From contig JANEZZ010000739.1 of NCBI GenBank assembly GCA_026122225.1, positions 868,001-932,000 on the forward strand: a stretch of 64,000 nt of DNA. The letters are read 5' to 3'. The DNA is from Heloderma charlesbogerti (taxonomy: Eukaryota; Chordata; Lepidosauria; Squamata; Helodermatidae). The position numbers and the translations under genes are program-made. The notes below the pieces were generated by a model, which made no database searches, was not told the DNA's origin, and was given only the letters and a program-made list of their open reading frames with translations. Each line of letters begins with the position of its first letter. The first letter of the stretch is position 1. This document shows positions 32,501-40,650 of this stretch, one piece after another.

Positions 32501-34271
32501 CCATTATCATCATCCGCAGCAAGGAGCCCAACCCATGTCCATTTGAAATGGTGAAGTAACCGGACAACCCCCATGTACTCATAGGCTTCATTTGGGACCA
32601 TCTGGTACAAGTAAGAGAATGGCACTTTGTCACCTTGCACTGGAGAAAATGATCCATATGTGAGCTGAAAGAAAAGTGCAGTCCTTTTTTCAGGTGGATT
32701 ACAAGCAAATGGGAAATTAATATGCTACAGTTCTTACATGCATACTGTGTTCCTGCATACAGCCTACCTATATGCCCATACATACAGCCTACCTGTGGAA
32801 TCTTGTAGTTGGCTAACAGGATGGCCATCATGACAGAGAGTTCAGAGATAAGTCCTCCAATGATGGCTACAAGATTCATTTGAGTATTGCACTTGAAGTT
32901 GGGGACAAATCTATGCTGTGTGGAAAGCAGGCTCAGGGTGACCTTATAAGCCAGCCTTGGAGTGAAGTAGCTGTTGAGGATGTGGAAACCCAAAGTCACG
33001 TTGGGTAGGAGGTTGGGATTCTCATTGATCTCTTTTACAGCAAACACCAAAGCCAAGACATTCGCGTAGTTCTTTGACACTGAACTGCAACAAAGGTGAC
33101 AGGCTGTTTAGCAACAGTTAAATGCACTCACACAGTAGGGCTACTACATGTTGAACTGTCTGCTTTAGCTATGCCTTTAATAGCTGTTTGATCAGCAGCA
33201 ATTTGCAAGTGTATCTCCATTCTTTAAAGTGTTACCTGTTACTGCTCATAAAATGAATGGCTGTTAACTTGGCACAAGATCAGGTCAGGCTATTTCTCAC
33301 CTCCCTAGTGGTCCATTACAACTCTCCATGCTTTTAATACTGAAGTGTATAGAGTTGTAATTTCAAAACCATGTAGAGAACAGTCGACTTATTTCTTAAA
33401 AGTTCCTTCCCTTCTGGCGAAAATTTAAAAAAGGAAGACTTCTAAAACATACATTCCTCTGAGCAAGAGCTAAACTCTTTAAACCATTAGGATTGCTGTG
33501 CTTAATAAATTGCTTGCTGGCCCCCTTGGAATCATTCTCTTTGCACACAGACGCAACTCAGACACAATGACTAGGCCATTTGTAAAGGATAAGTAAAACC
33601 TTCAGCAGAATATTGCAGTATGGAGTTCTCCTGTTCAGAGATCCCACCACTCAGCTAAAAATACATTGTGCGGTTATTCCGTCTTTCCCTCCTAAACGGA
33701 AGTTTTGTGGTAAGAAAAAGAAAGAAAGAAGGAAGCAGTGATGGGAAAACACAGGAGGGCTACAAATGGAAGACAACAATGTCTGGACCCTCTGTAGAAT
33801 TGTGTGAACAAGACTGGGCTATTGCCCAATAAAAGCCTTGTCTGGAAGTATGGTAAATCTTATTTAGGGTGCAATCCTATGCATGCTTAGACAGAAAAAA
33901 AGTCCCACCACTCCCAGCATTCTGGCTGGGGAATGCTGGGAGCTGTAGGACTGTTTTCTGTCTAAACATGCCTAGATAGGATTGTGCCCCTAAGCACGTT
34001 ATTGCTTAATTATGAGCTGTACATTTCCAACAAAGAGAAAAAGTATTCTTTACATAGGCTCGTCAAGCACCGTCAGTGTCATCCGTTCCATGAAAGAGGG
34101 AATGTCATGCATGAAGAAGACCTGAGAAACCATCTCACCAATGAGCAAGTGACCTGGCTGATAAAATGCATGAGGAATAGGGTGGGGATCATCATATATA
34201 GTGCAATTAATTGAATGTTTCCTGCATGCAGTATCTGGTAGTAGAACAAGCAGAAACATCAGTATCAGCAT
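22613..34271 (-). CDS. V2R-B: vomeronasal type-2 receptor, apparently intact
   Basis: A full six-exon V2R gene: 34271-34054, 33084-32793, 32664-31813, 30240-30013, 28499-28373 and 23514-22613. These sum to 2,619 nt, which is 872 codons plus stop, with all junction phases consistent and no stop found. The product is a family C receptor with a signal peptide, Venus-flytrap ligand domain (exons 1-4), cysteine-rich linker (exon 5) and seven-helix domain (exon 6). It should sit on vomeronasal neuron membranes and detect peptide or protein cues. Introns are 969, 128, 1572, 1513 and 4858 bp, and the last is filled with MITEs including a palindromic element at 26844. The start is one codon-block later than in V2R-A. 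It is the likely working copy of this pair. Confidence 0.93.
23880..24320. mobile_element. GC-rich hairpin MITE in V2R-B intron 5
   Basis: It shares the AAGCCTCCAAACTCAGAGG and GAGGTGACCTCTGCC blocks, the GATGGGCTTTTTTGCTCATC hairpin and the GATCTGGGAATCC end block with 25385-25830 and, inverted, 29417-29873. No coding function is supported. Confidence 0.6.
24321..25384. other. Intron 5 spacer
   Basis: Mostly AT-rich unique DNA. From 25019 a segment begins TAGGGATGGGTGAACC and includes three repeats of an AAAGTGCACATTT-type block (25240-25275). It may be a decayed hAT-like element related to the TAGGGATG group, with no right end seen. Confidence 0.4.
25385..25830. mobile_element. GC-rich hairpin MITE in V2R-B intron 5
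   Basis: The core hairpin has AGCTAGATGAGC and its complement around a poly-T loop (about 25494-25526). A second inverted pair is GAGGTTGGAGCGCTGACTCC. It belongs to the same family as 23880 and 29417. Confidence 0.6.
26593..26732. mobile_element. Palindromic MITE (GTGCCCTCCAGATG family)
   Basis: It begins CCTTTCCCAATGTGGTGCCC and ends GAGGGCACCTGGTTGGGGAA, with TGTAGTACAAAAA replacing the usual fold-back middle. A better preserved copy of the family than the one at 2538. Confidence 0.65.
26844..27772. mobile_element. Multi-palindrome hAT-like element B (V2R-B intron 5)
   Basis: It starts TAGGGATGTACG. The right end lacks about the last dozen bases seen in copy D. The core is an imperfect palindrome of about 385 bp (27106-27492) centred at 27299. 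It is built from smaller ones, for example arms 27106-27127 and 27130-27151 (22 bp, 2-nt loop). Six ATGGCGGC-type cores occur in both orientations. Outward donors are AAG|GTAAGT on the minus strand (GT at 27-bp scale position 26867-26866) and AAG|GTAAGT on the plus strand (GT at 27677-27678). An ATG in good context lies at 27660, 14 nt before the right-hand donor's exon end. No transposase is encoded. Confidence 0.75.
27786..28160. mobile_element. Possible Penelope-like element relic with inverted ends
   Basis: The block GATGCTGGAACTAGTTTTTA (about 27895-27914) returns inverted as AAAACCTAGTTCCAGCATCC (about 28113-28132). Between them lies CTGAAGA (28052-28058), a potential stem, and GAAA (28088-28091), the conserved core letters of a hammerhead ribozyme. 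Such motifs are known from Penelope-like elements. No reverse transcriptase is present. Confidence 0.35.
28373..28499 (-). CDS. V2R-B exon 5 (cysteine-rich linker)
   Basis: 127 bp encoding [20 protein letters not shown], then [18 protein letters not shown] and one base of the split Asp codon. The borders are TTCGGACAG acceptor and ACG|GTAGGA donor. All linker cysteines are present. Confidence 0.93.
28652..28785. mobile_element. Fold-back MITE (TCAACTCCCAG family)
   Basis: AGATCTCCAGATGTTTTGGA and TTCAACTCCCAG return inverted as CTGGGAGTTGAA and AACACCTGGAGATCT. It lies in V2R-B intron 4. Confidence 0.7.
28786..29282. other. Intron 4 spacer
   Basis: Unique-looking intronic DNA. No feature recognised. 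Confidence 0.5.
29283..29960 (-). mobile_element. CORE-SINE split by a nested MITE
   Basis: The parts 29283-29416 (tail and core) and 29874-29960 (core and tRNA-like head) together resemble the copy at 7028. The interruption is the MITE at 29417-29873. Confidence 0.65.
29417..29873. mobile_element. GC-rich hairpin MITE nested in a CORE-SINE
   Basis: It begins AGCAATCCTATGGGCCCTAG and ends ACAGAATTGCGCC. It contains the hairpin CTAGACAGGC / GCCTGTCTAG (about 29725-29750) and is in the opposite orientation to 25385. It is non-coding. Confidence 0.6.
30013..30240 (-). CDS. V2R-B exon 4
   Basis: 228 bp, 76 codons, between acceptor TTCAACCTAG and donor CAG|GTGAGA. It encodes [14 protein letters not shown] and [20 protein letters not shown], ending FNQ. 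Open. Confidence 0.93.
30241..31313. other. V2R-B intron 3, right part
   Basis: No exon or confident element. A short (AC)n run is near 31224-31234. Confidence 0.5.
31314..31584. mobile_element. CAGGGCTGGCC hAT-like MITE
   Basis: It starts CAGGGCTGGCCCTACC and ends GGGCTGGCCTTG. Flanking 8-mers GAAAGGAG (31306-31313) and GAAAGGAA (31585-31592) match at 7 of 8. Confidence 0.78.
31813..32664 (-). CDS. V2R-B exon 3 (ligand-binding domain)
   Basis: 852 bp (284 codons) from [16 protein letters not shown] after a TTCTTTCAG acceptor to PWQ before CAG|GTAATT. It contains [36 protein letters not shown] and [20 protein letters not shown]. The Ser codon in [10 protein letters not shown] marks the position mutated to TAG in V2R-A. 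Open throughout. Confidence 0.95.
32793..33084 (-). CDS. V2R-B exon 2
   Basis: 292 bp between acceptor TTTGTTGCAG and donor CAG|GTAGGC. It encodes [20 protein letters not shown], then [13 protein letters not shown] and [20 protein letters not shown]. Open, with the same length and phase as V2R-A. Confidence 0.93.
33867..33992. mobile_element. Short palindromic GCAATCCTATG MITE
   Basis: The head GGGTGCAATCCTATGCATGC plus TTAGACAGAAAA returns inverted as TTTTCTGTCTAAACATGCC and ATAGGATTGTGCCCC. It is about 125 bp and non-coding. Confidence 0.7.
34054..34271 (-). CDS. V2R-B exon 1 (short signal peptide)
   Basis: The ATG at 34271-34269 aligns with Met14 of V2R-A. The position of the upstream V2R-A start is not ATG here and a TAG lies in the aligned leader, so translation must begin at this internal Met. 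The signal peptide [16 protein letters not shown] is short but hydrophobic. The exon ends AT|GTAAAG, phase-matched to exon 2. Confidence 0.88.
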
Positions 34272-35679
34272 GGCCCTGATGACAAAATGTCCCCTCTAGG
34301 CATAGATTCTCCAAATCATTAACAGTGCTTGGCTATTGGCTAGCATCAGATTGTTACAGCCTTCTTTGAATAGCAGACAACCCTGTACAATGGCGGATAA
34401 CCCTGTTGGTACAGTGAGGTAATATCTGGCCTCTTAAGGGTCTCTCTCTTTGCATCTGTCTTACAGTTAATAGGGCTCCCTTTGTTACATTTTGCCCATC
34501 AGTATCTCTGAACAGCGTATTCGCTCGATCTCCTCATCTTGTATCAAGATGAATGGATGGTAGTTTTGTCCTGAATATTTTTAAAAATCCTCATACAACT
34601 ACAACAAAGCTACAGATATCAAGAAGTTTGCCTCAATGTGCAAAAATTAAAAAGAATTAAAATACTTATTTAAAATTATGTTTAGGCTGCCTTTAAGGGC
34701 AGAACCCTTGAAAACTAAAAACAAAGACCTTAAAAGTCGGCATTTTCAATCAGAGTTTCTTTAAAATTGTAAAGTAGCTAGAAAACCTGTGATAGCGTAT
34801 GAAGCAGGTTAAAAGCCTTTATACAGTTTGTCCAAAGAACATATAACAGAGTTTGCAGTAAGTCTCTCTCCCTCATTTGCTGTTAGTTAGTATCTATTTT
34901 TTGAGGTCATTTTGAAGCTGAGGGCTAATTGCTAAAAGTGAAGGGTTTAGGGTGCAGAGTTGTTCAAAAATAGGTATTTTTGTGTTTTAAAGTTGGGTAA
35001 TTGAAGTGGAGATGATCATCTAAAAGACCGGCAGAACTCTCCCTATCCCTAAATCCAGTTCTGAACAACAATGTGGTGGGTTTTTAATGGCTCCTTTCAG
35101 ATTCAGTTATTGTTGGCCTCCCTCTTGCTAGAGGCCTTTTGAAATCCTTTGAGAGAGTAGCCAGTAATTTTGACAATGACAAGGGAGATAATTGCTTCCC
35201 CGATCTCATAGCCTTTGGTGCAGCATTACGCGATACAAGACATCTAGGAAAATATTTTCATCTGAAAACTGACTCTATTTTTTCTATTTTGAAAGAGAGC
35301 AGAGCATGAAGAAAGTGGCACATGGCCTACCAGCTACAGGCTGCCTTTGACTAGCTGTGCTAAAGAATAGCCACAGATCAGCCCCTTCAGCCACAGCACA
35401 TTTCCTGTGTCTTTAAAGAAATGTTTGTAACATGACCAACAATGGCTTCATAAAGGGCCAACTTCATGGGGCCTTTGGAAACATGCCTTCTGATAGATCC
35501 CCTCCTGTACTGGTGTCTCCTATCCCCAGGCTTACCTGGTGCTAGCAGCAACACACAATGGCAGCAGAAGCACTCCACTGTGGTAAATTAAAATGGTGGA
35601 TCCCAGACCCAGACATGCAGGGGAGTGCCTGGTGGCAAGGATGTACCTGATGGGTGCAACCATCAATGATTCAAATGAT
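34272..35679. other. V2R-B upstream region
   Basis: Expected to hold the V2R-B promoter. Blocks shared with the V2R-A upstream region (for example CAGTAATTTTGACAATG) support tandem duplication including 5' flank. No exon is seen, and open frames here are short. Confidence 0.5.
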
Positions 35680-35910
35680 GTCCCTATAGCAGTTTTCAGG
35701 CTGGCAACTTTTTTTTTCTTAAATTGCCACTTACGCAAATTACAGCCACAGTTTGTGTAATTTGTGCAGCTTTTGGCTGTAATATACTTAATCTTACTAA
35801 AATTTGCTCAAATTAAGCATATTACGGCCGCAATTTGCGCAAATTAAGCACGTCATAGCTGAAATTTGCTCAAATTGCATAAATGCTGATTTAAGATCCC
35901 CCTCCCCGAA
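35680..35910. mobile_element. Decayed relative of element H
   Basis: It repeats GCAAATTACAGCC, CAATTTGCGCAAATTA and similar blocks in both orientations, like the core of the element at 43262. A CCACTTACGC block lies near 35729. Intact termini were not found. Confidence 0.4.
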
Positions 35911-36234
35911 TTCATACAGATCAAGTCAGGTTAGTTCATGGGTAAGTGAACTTGAGTCTTGAGTCCAGGGACCAAGCTGCTGAAAGCTTGGTAAATGTCA
36001 TCCTCCGGGACAGATTCCTCTGACATCCCTAAGCTTACCATAACTAGGGAGCAGGCAAGAAACCTGTTACAAAAACACAGGCAAAAGAAGCTATCACAAA
36101 AGGGGCCTTGTAAGGCAAAGAGGCAAAAGCAAAGAGGCAAAGTGACATCTTGTACCATAACTCTCATCAAAATCCATGTACGCATTCCCCTTGCTTGATC
36201 TCCTGTCATCTCCTGTTAACTTGAAAGGCTTAAC

Positions 36235-36610
36235 TATATATTTTTGAAATAATCTTAAATTTCTTCAATAGACAGAAATTACAAAAGGAAACAGATGAAG
36301 CAGCAAGTATGTGTAATCTGGTCAACAATCAGATCTGTTAGTGACAATCTGTCCATCTGGGTTGCCGTTGGTCTATCACTCCCCTTTATGTAACCCATAG
36401 GCTCGTTAACTGATATCTGAATAGATCTGGAGAAGCTACTGCAGGACTGAATGAGTGTGTGTGTGTCTGCGTGTGTACACAATCCTTCAGCATCTGTTAT
36501 GTAGCGGCCCTATGCTGTGTGGGGAAACTTGGGCCAGTACCAACTCAAAGAGGATCTGCACTGATCCTTCAAGTGGCATGCCAAATAGAGATGTCTTGAG
36601 CAATCAATCA
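36235..36610. repeat. Local duplication, copy 1
   Basis: Blocks in the same order recur at 38410-38850: TTTTGAAATAATCTTA, a GACAGAA...CACAAAAGGAA segment, AACCCATA, GATCTGGAGAAG, a (GT)n run, CTTGGGCCA, ACCAACTC and GTGGCAT. Not a recognised transposon, and no coding potential. Confidence 0.55.
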
Positions 36611-36631
36611 AGGGTGCTTACAAATGTAAGG

Positions 36632-37142
36632 CTTGTTGTTGTTGTTTATTCGCTCAGTCACTTCTGACTCTTCGTGACTTCATGGACCAGCCCACGCCAG
36701 AGCTTCCTGTCAGCTGTTGCCACCCCCAGCTCCCCCAAGGTAGAGTCTGTCACCTCCAGAATATCATCCATCCATCTTGCCCTTGGTCGGCCCCTCTTCC
36801 TTTTGCCTTCCACTTTCCCTAGCATCAGCATCTTCCTCAGGGTATCCTGTCTTCTCATTATGTGGCCAAAGTACTTCCTTTTTGCCTTTAATATCATTCC
36901 CTCAAGTGAGCAGTCTGGCTTTATTTCCTGGAGTATGGACTGGTTTGATCTTTTTGCAGTCCAAGGCACTCTCAGAATTTTCCTCCAGCACCTCAGTTCA
37001 AAAGCATCTATCTTCCTTCGCTCAGCCTTCCTTATGGTCCAGCTGTCACAGCCATAGGTTGCTGCGGGGAATACCATTGCTTTAACTATGCGGACCTTTG
37101 TTGTCAGTGTGATGTCTCTGCTCTTAACTATTTGCTCTAATC
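36632..37142 (-). mobile_element. BovB/RTE LINE 3' fragment
   Basis: An open 3' segment of the RTE polymerase reads VFPAATYGCDSWTIRKAERR, then KIDAFELRCWRKILRVPWTA and a conserved SNQSILQEIKPDCSLEGMIL. The 3' terminus is the TTGTTGTTG plus CTCAGTCACTTCTGACTC type. It is severely 5'-truncated with no palm domain. Confidence 0.8.
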
Positions 37143-37444
37143 TTACGAGCTGCCTATGCTGTAACCACCTTCTCTGCCCCAAGGCTCTCCTGAAACTTTA
37201 CTTGGGGCACAGGGAAGGTAAAGGTGGTAGTGGCAGAGCCAGCTGTGGGCACTTCCAGCCCCAGTAGCATCTTTTGTCACTGAGGACTGGATGCACAGCA
37301 TCACTTTCTCACTGGGATGCCGGGCCATGTAATCCCAGCTCCATCCCGAGCGGGAAAGTGACTCTGTGTGTCTAGTCCCAATGGGCAAAGATGCTACCAA
37401 GGGCTGAGAGTTCCCTCTGCTGTTCCCTTCCCCTGCCTGAAGGT
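37143..37444. other. Spacer, no gene seen
   Basis: GC-moderate DNA. Nothing recognised. Confidence 0.45.
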
Positions 37445-37865
37445 AAATTTAGGACAGATTCAGGACAGGTAAAAGGAACAGATTCAGGACACCTAAAAGG
37501 AAGTACTTTTCCCACACAGCACATAATTAAACTATGGAATTCGCTACCGCAAGACATAGTGATGACCACCAGTTTGGATGGCTTTAAAAGGTGGTTAGAC
37601 AAATTCATGGAGGAGAAGGCTATCAATAGTTACCAGTCCTGATGGCTCTATGTTACCTTCAGTAACAGAGGCAGTATGCCTAGGTACACTGGTTGCTGGG
37701 GAACAGGAGAGGGAGGGTGCTGTTGCACTCATGGCCTGCTTGTGGGTTTCCTGCAGGCAGCTGGTTGGCCACTGTGTGAACAGAATGCTGGACTAGATGG
37801 ACCCTTGGTCTGATCCAGCATGGCTCTTCTTATGTTCTTATGTTATGTTCTTATATTCTTATGTT
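37445..37865 (+). mobile_element. CR1 3' fragment with TTCTTATG tail
   Basis: It encodes a decayed CR1 ORF2 end (LWNSLPQDIVMTTSLDGFKR). The 3' untranslated region ends in TCTGATCCAGCATGGCTCTT and TTCTTATG repeats. Confidence 0.75.
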
Positions 37866-37949
37866 TCTTTCCCCTTCAGGCAGTGGAAGGGGAAGGCAGC
37901 TGCAAGTGCTTCTGAAGTGCCTTTGAGGTAATTGTGGTCATTTGCTTGG

Positions 37950-38360
37950 AAACAAAGCCCTATGAGGACAGACTGAAAGAACTGGGCATGTTTAGCCTTG
38001 AGAAGAGAAGACTGAGGGGACATACGATAGCGGTCTTCAAGAACTTGAATGGTTGTCACAGAGAGGAAGGCCAGGATCTCTTGATCATCCCAGAGTGCAG
38101 GACATGGAATAATGGGCTCACCTTACTGGAAGCTAGATTCCATCTGAACTTCAGGAAAAACTTCCTGACTGTTAGAGCAATACAACAGTGGAACCAGTTA
38201 CCTAGGGAGGTAGTGGGCTCTCCCACACTGGAGGCATTCAAGATGAAGCTGGACAGCCACTTGTCAAGGATGCTTTGACTTGGATTCCTGCATTGAGCAG
38301 GGCGTTTGACTCGATGGTCTTGTAGGCCCCTTCCAACTCTAGTATTCTATGATTTTTGAT
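37950..38360 (+). mobile_element. CR1 3' fragment
   Basis: It encodes [20 protein letters not shown] and RKNFLTVRAIQQWNQLPREV, then a STOP and the CTATGATTTTTGATTCT tail. It is close to the copy at 19876 but carries independent mutations. Confidence 0.8.
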
Positions 38361-38409
38361 TCTTTGGGGCTGAATGCAGAGATGCTAGTGCATCCCTAAT
38401 ACCAAACAA

Positions 38410-38850
38410 CCTGGGCATAAGATCCCTGTAGATTTTTGAAAGAATCTTAGATCTCTATCCTGCCTGCCTCCCACCCCCACATTCATCCCTGAAAGACAGA
38501 ACTCACAAAAGGAAGCATAAGGAGAAACAGCAAGCACGTATATCTGATTGAAAGGCAATGTTTTTTGTTGTTTTTGTTTTATTGCTTCCCTCATTGCAAC
38601 CCATAAACTGGTATGTTCACTGATACATTAATAGATTTGGAGAAGATACCAGAGGCATAAGTGATAGTGTGTGTGTGTGCGCGTGCGTGCGTGCAAGGAA
38701 GAGAGATTGAAATCATTCAACACACTGAACATAGCAACCCTGTGCTATGCTGCAACACTTGGGCCAAGAGTACCAACTCGAAGGGGAGAGATCCAGGAGC
38801 AATTATACCATGTGGCATCTCTGATAGTGGACAACCTACTTGTAAAGGCT
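38410..38850. repeat. Local duplication, copy 2
   Basis: Partner of 36235-36610, about 2.2 kb away in the same orientation. It includes a (GT)n(GC)n run at about 38664-38692. Confidence 0.55.
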
Positions 38851-39977
38851 CTCCCAATCTTGCTTGCTTGGGATCCAAAAGGAAGCATTCATTATTTTAG
38901 GGACCCAAGTGTGCATGCCTGACCGTATTGATTTCACAAGTTAAGATGGACAAGAGTCAAGAGCACAAGTGGTTGGTCACACTTCTAGAAGGATTCTTTT
39001 TTGCTGTCCACATCCTCAGCGCCCCAAAGGTGAAAGATATCTAATGAAACTGGACAAATGGAGCCCTGAGTATAATTCATCTGCCAAATGTTTTGCAAAC
39101 AAAGTGGTCTTCCAGTTAATCCTCCACTTCAGACTACAGCAAATGGTCTCTCAAAAGTCTCCACCCTATTTGTGGGCAGAGAAATTGAGTGGAGAGGCAT
39201 TATTATTATCATCATCATCATCATTTCTATACTGCCGCATAGCTGAAGCTCTCTGGGTGGTTTACCAAAGTTTCACCAAAAGTTTTCAGGTGAACATTCT
39301 CCAAGAGTTTCTTTGGGGGTAGGACTCATCATTAGCAGTGGCAGGAGAACCATGTGTTTCTTCCCGCCCCATTTCCCACCCCCCTTTTTTGTTGCTGTTG
39401 CAAGTGACAGCAGCTTTGACTGTGTTGTCAGCCTGGCCACCATTTTGCATCCTCCACAATGCCCGGGACCTAGCCTTGTTCTGGGAAATTTTGTTGCGGC
39501 GACGGTGGCAACCACCACAAAAAATGGCGGAGAATATTCAGAGAAAAATTAATTGTTGTGAACCGCCCAGAGAGCTTCGGTGGCATAGAAATGAAATAAA
39601 TCAATACAATGAAATAATAAATAAAATTCTGCAGAGTGGCCTTATGTTTGGGTGGGGTGGTGAGGTGGAGTAGAGGATGAGAAAAAAGGAGAATCTCAGA
39701 AATTTTCTCAGGAAAATATATTCTGAGACATTGCAGCAGGCTGTAGTTAAGAAACACAACAATTCTCTGGGAATAGCAATAGCTGCCTTGTGGGTGAGTC
39801 CCGGGCCTGGCCATTATATAGCATATGTGCAGAACCCATTCAGCTGGAACATCTCCTCAGCCCTCCTCTTCCAGCCGAACCTCTTGGTGATTCTAATATC
39901 TCAGAGACTTTTGTCATTCATTTTCATGTCTCACTGGTGGCGGGTCTGGCAACACCTCAAGGAGGAAGCCCTGGAAG
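38851..39977. other. Spacer with two LINE/SINE tails
   Basis: An ATT/ATC repeat at 39202-39228 heads a minus-strand tail (GCATAGCTGAAGCTCTCTGG). At 39545-39640 the same tail occurs on the plus strand (AACCGCCCAGAGAGCTTCGG, then an AATAAAT run). The two face each other as an inverted pair. No gene is seen. Confidence 0.5.
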
Positions 39978-40480
39978 TTGGGATGTTAGAGAAATCCGTC
40001 GCAGATTCAGGAATCCACGGCGGATTGGTGCCACTTACCTCCTGTCCTGGAGGATTCTGCGTGGGATGGCATGGCTGCTTATTGCACTGGGAGCCGTTCG
40101 CCTCTGCGCCGATTGCCATAAAAAAAAAAAAAAAGGCAATTGGCGGGATGTCCCCATAGACTTATACGCAAAATAGAACCATGAATCTTGCATATAAGTC
40201 TATGTGTCCATAGGTTTATACGCAAGATTCACGGCTCTATTTTGCGTATAAGTCTATGGGGACATCCTGCCGATGCCTTTCTTTTTTTTTTAAAAAAAGG
40301 CCATCGGCGCAGATGCAAAGGGCTCTGGTTGATTCAGGCAAGCGGAGGCCCTCGGGTCTGCGGAATCCTTGCAGAGTGGAACCACTCCGCAAGGATTCCA
40401 AGGGGAGGAATGGATTGCTTCCCCTCCCCCCCCGGCAGATTCCCCCCCAGAACGGACGGTGGGGAATCCGTACATCCCTA
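39978..40480. mobile_element. Multi-palindrome hAT-like element E
   Basis: It starts TTGGGATGTTAG and ends GTACATCCCTA, flanked by perfect 8-bp duplications CCTGGAAG (39970-39977 and 40481-40488). The core (about 40120-40310) folds on itself: GACATCC...CATAGACTTATACGCAAAAT is returned as ATTTTGCGTATAAGTCTATG. One outward donor, GAG|GTAAGT, is on the minus strand (GT at 40038-40037). No transposase. Confidence 0.78.
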
Positions 40481-40650
40481 CCTGGAAGACAGATGTACAT
40501 ACAGTTGTATGGAATCTCTCAAGGTCTGGGAATATCTTTGGCTTGCTTGTCTACTGGATGGAGTCTGCCAAGTTCTCTGTAAAGCACAATATTAGAGTCC
40601 CTAGGGGCATCCTCAGCTCTTTGACAAGCATGCATGTTTACATTATCAGC

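Noticed and set aside
34500..36200. A third V2R gene upstream of V2R-B
   Set aside because: Only 5' flank similarity to the V2R-A upstream region is visible. No exon motif ([19 protein letters not shown], seven-helix) was found there.
39677..40159. 160-codon plus-strand frame and its neighbours around 40188-40806
   Set aside because: They overlap element E and change identity at its borders, so they are chance frames.
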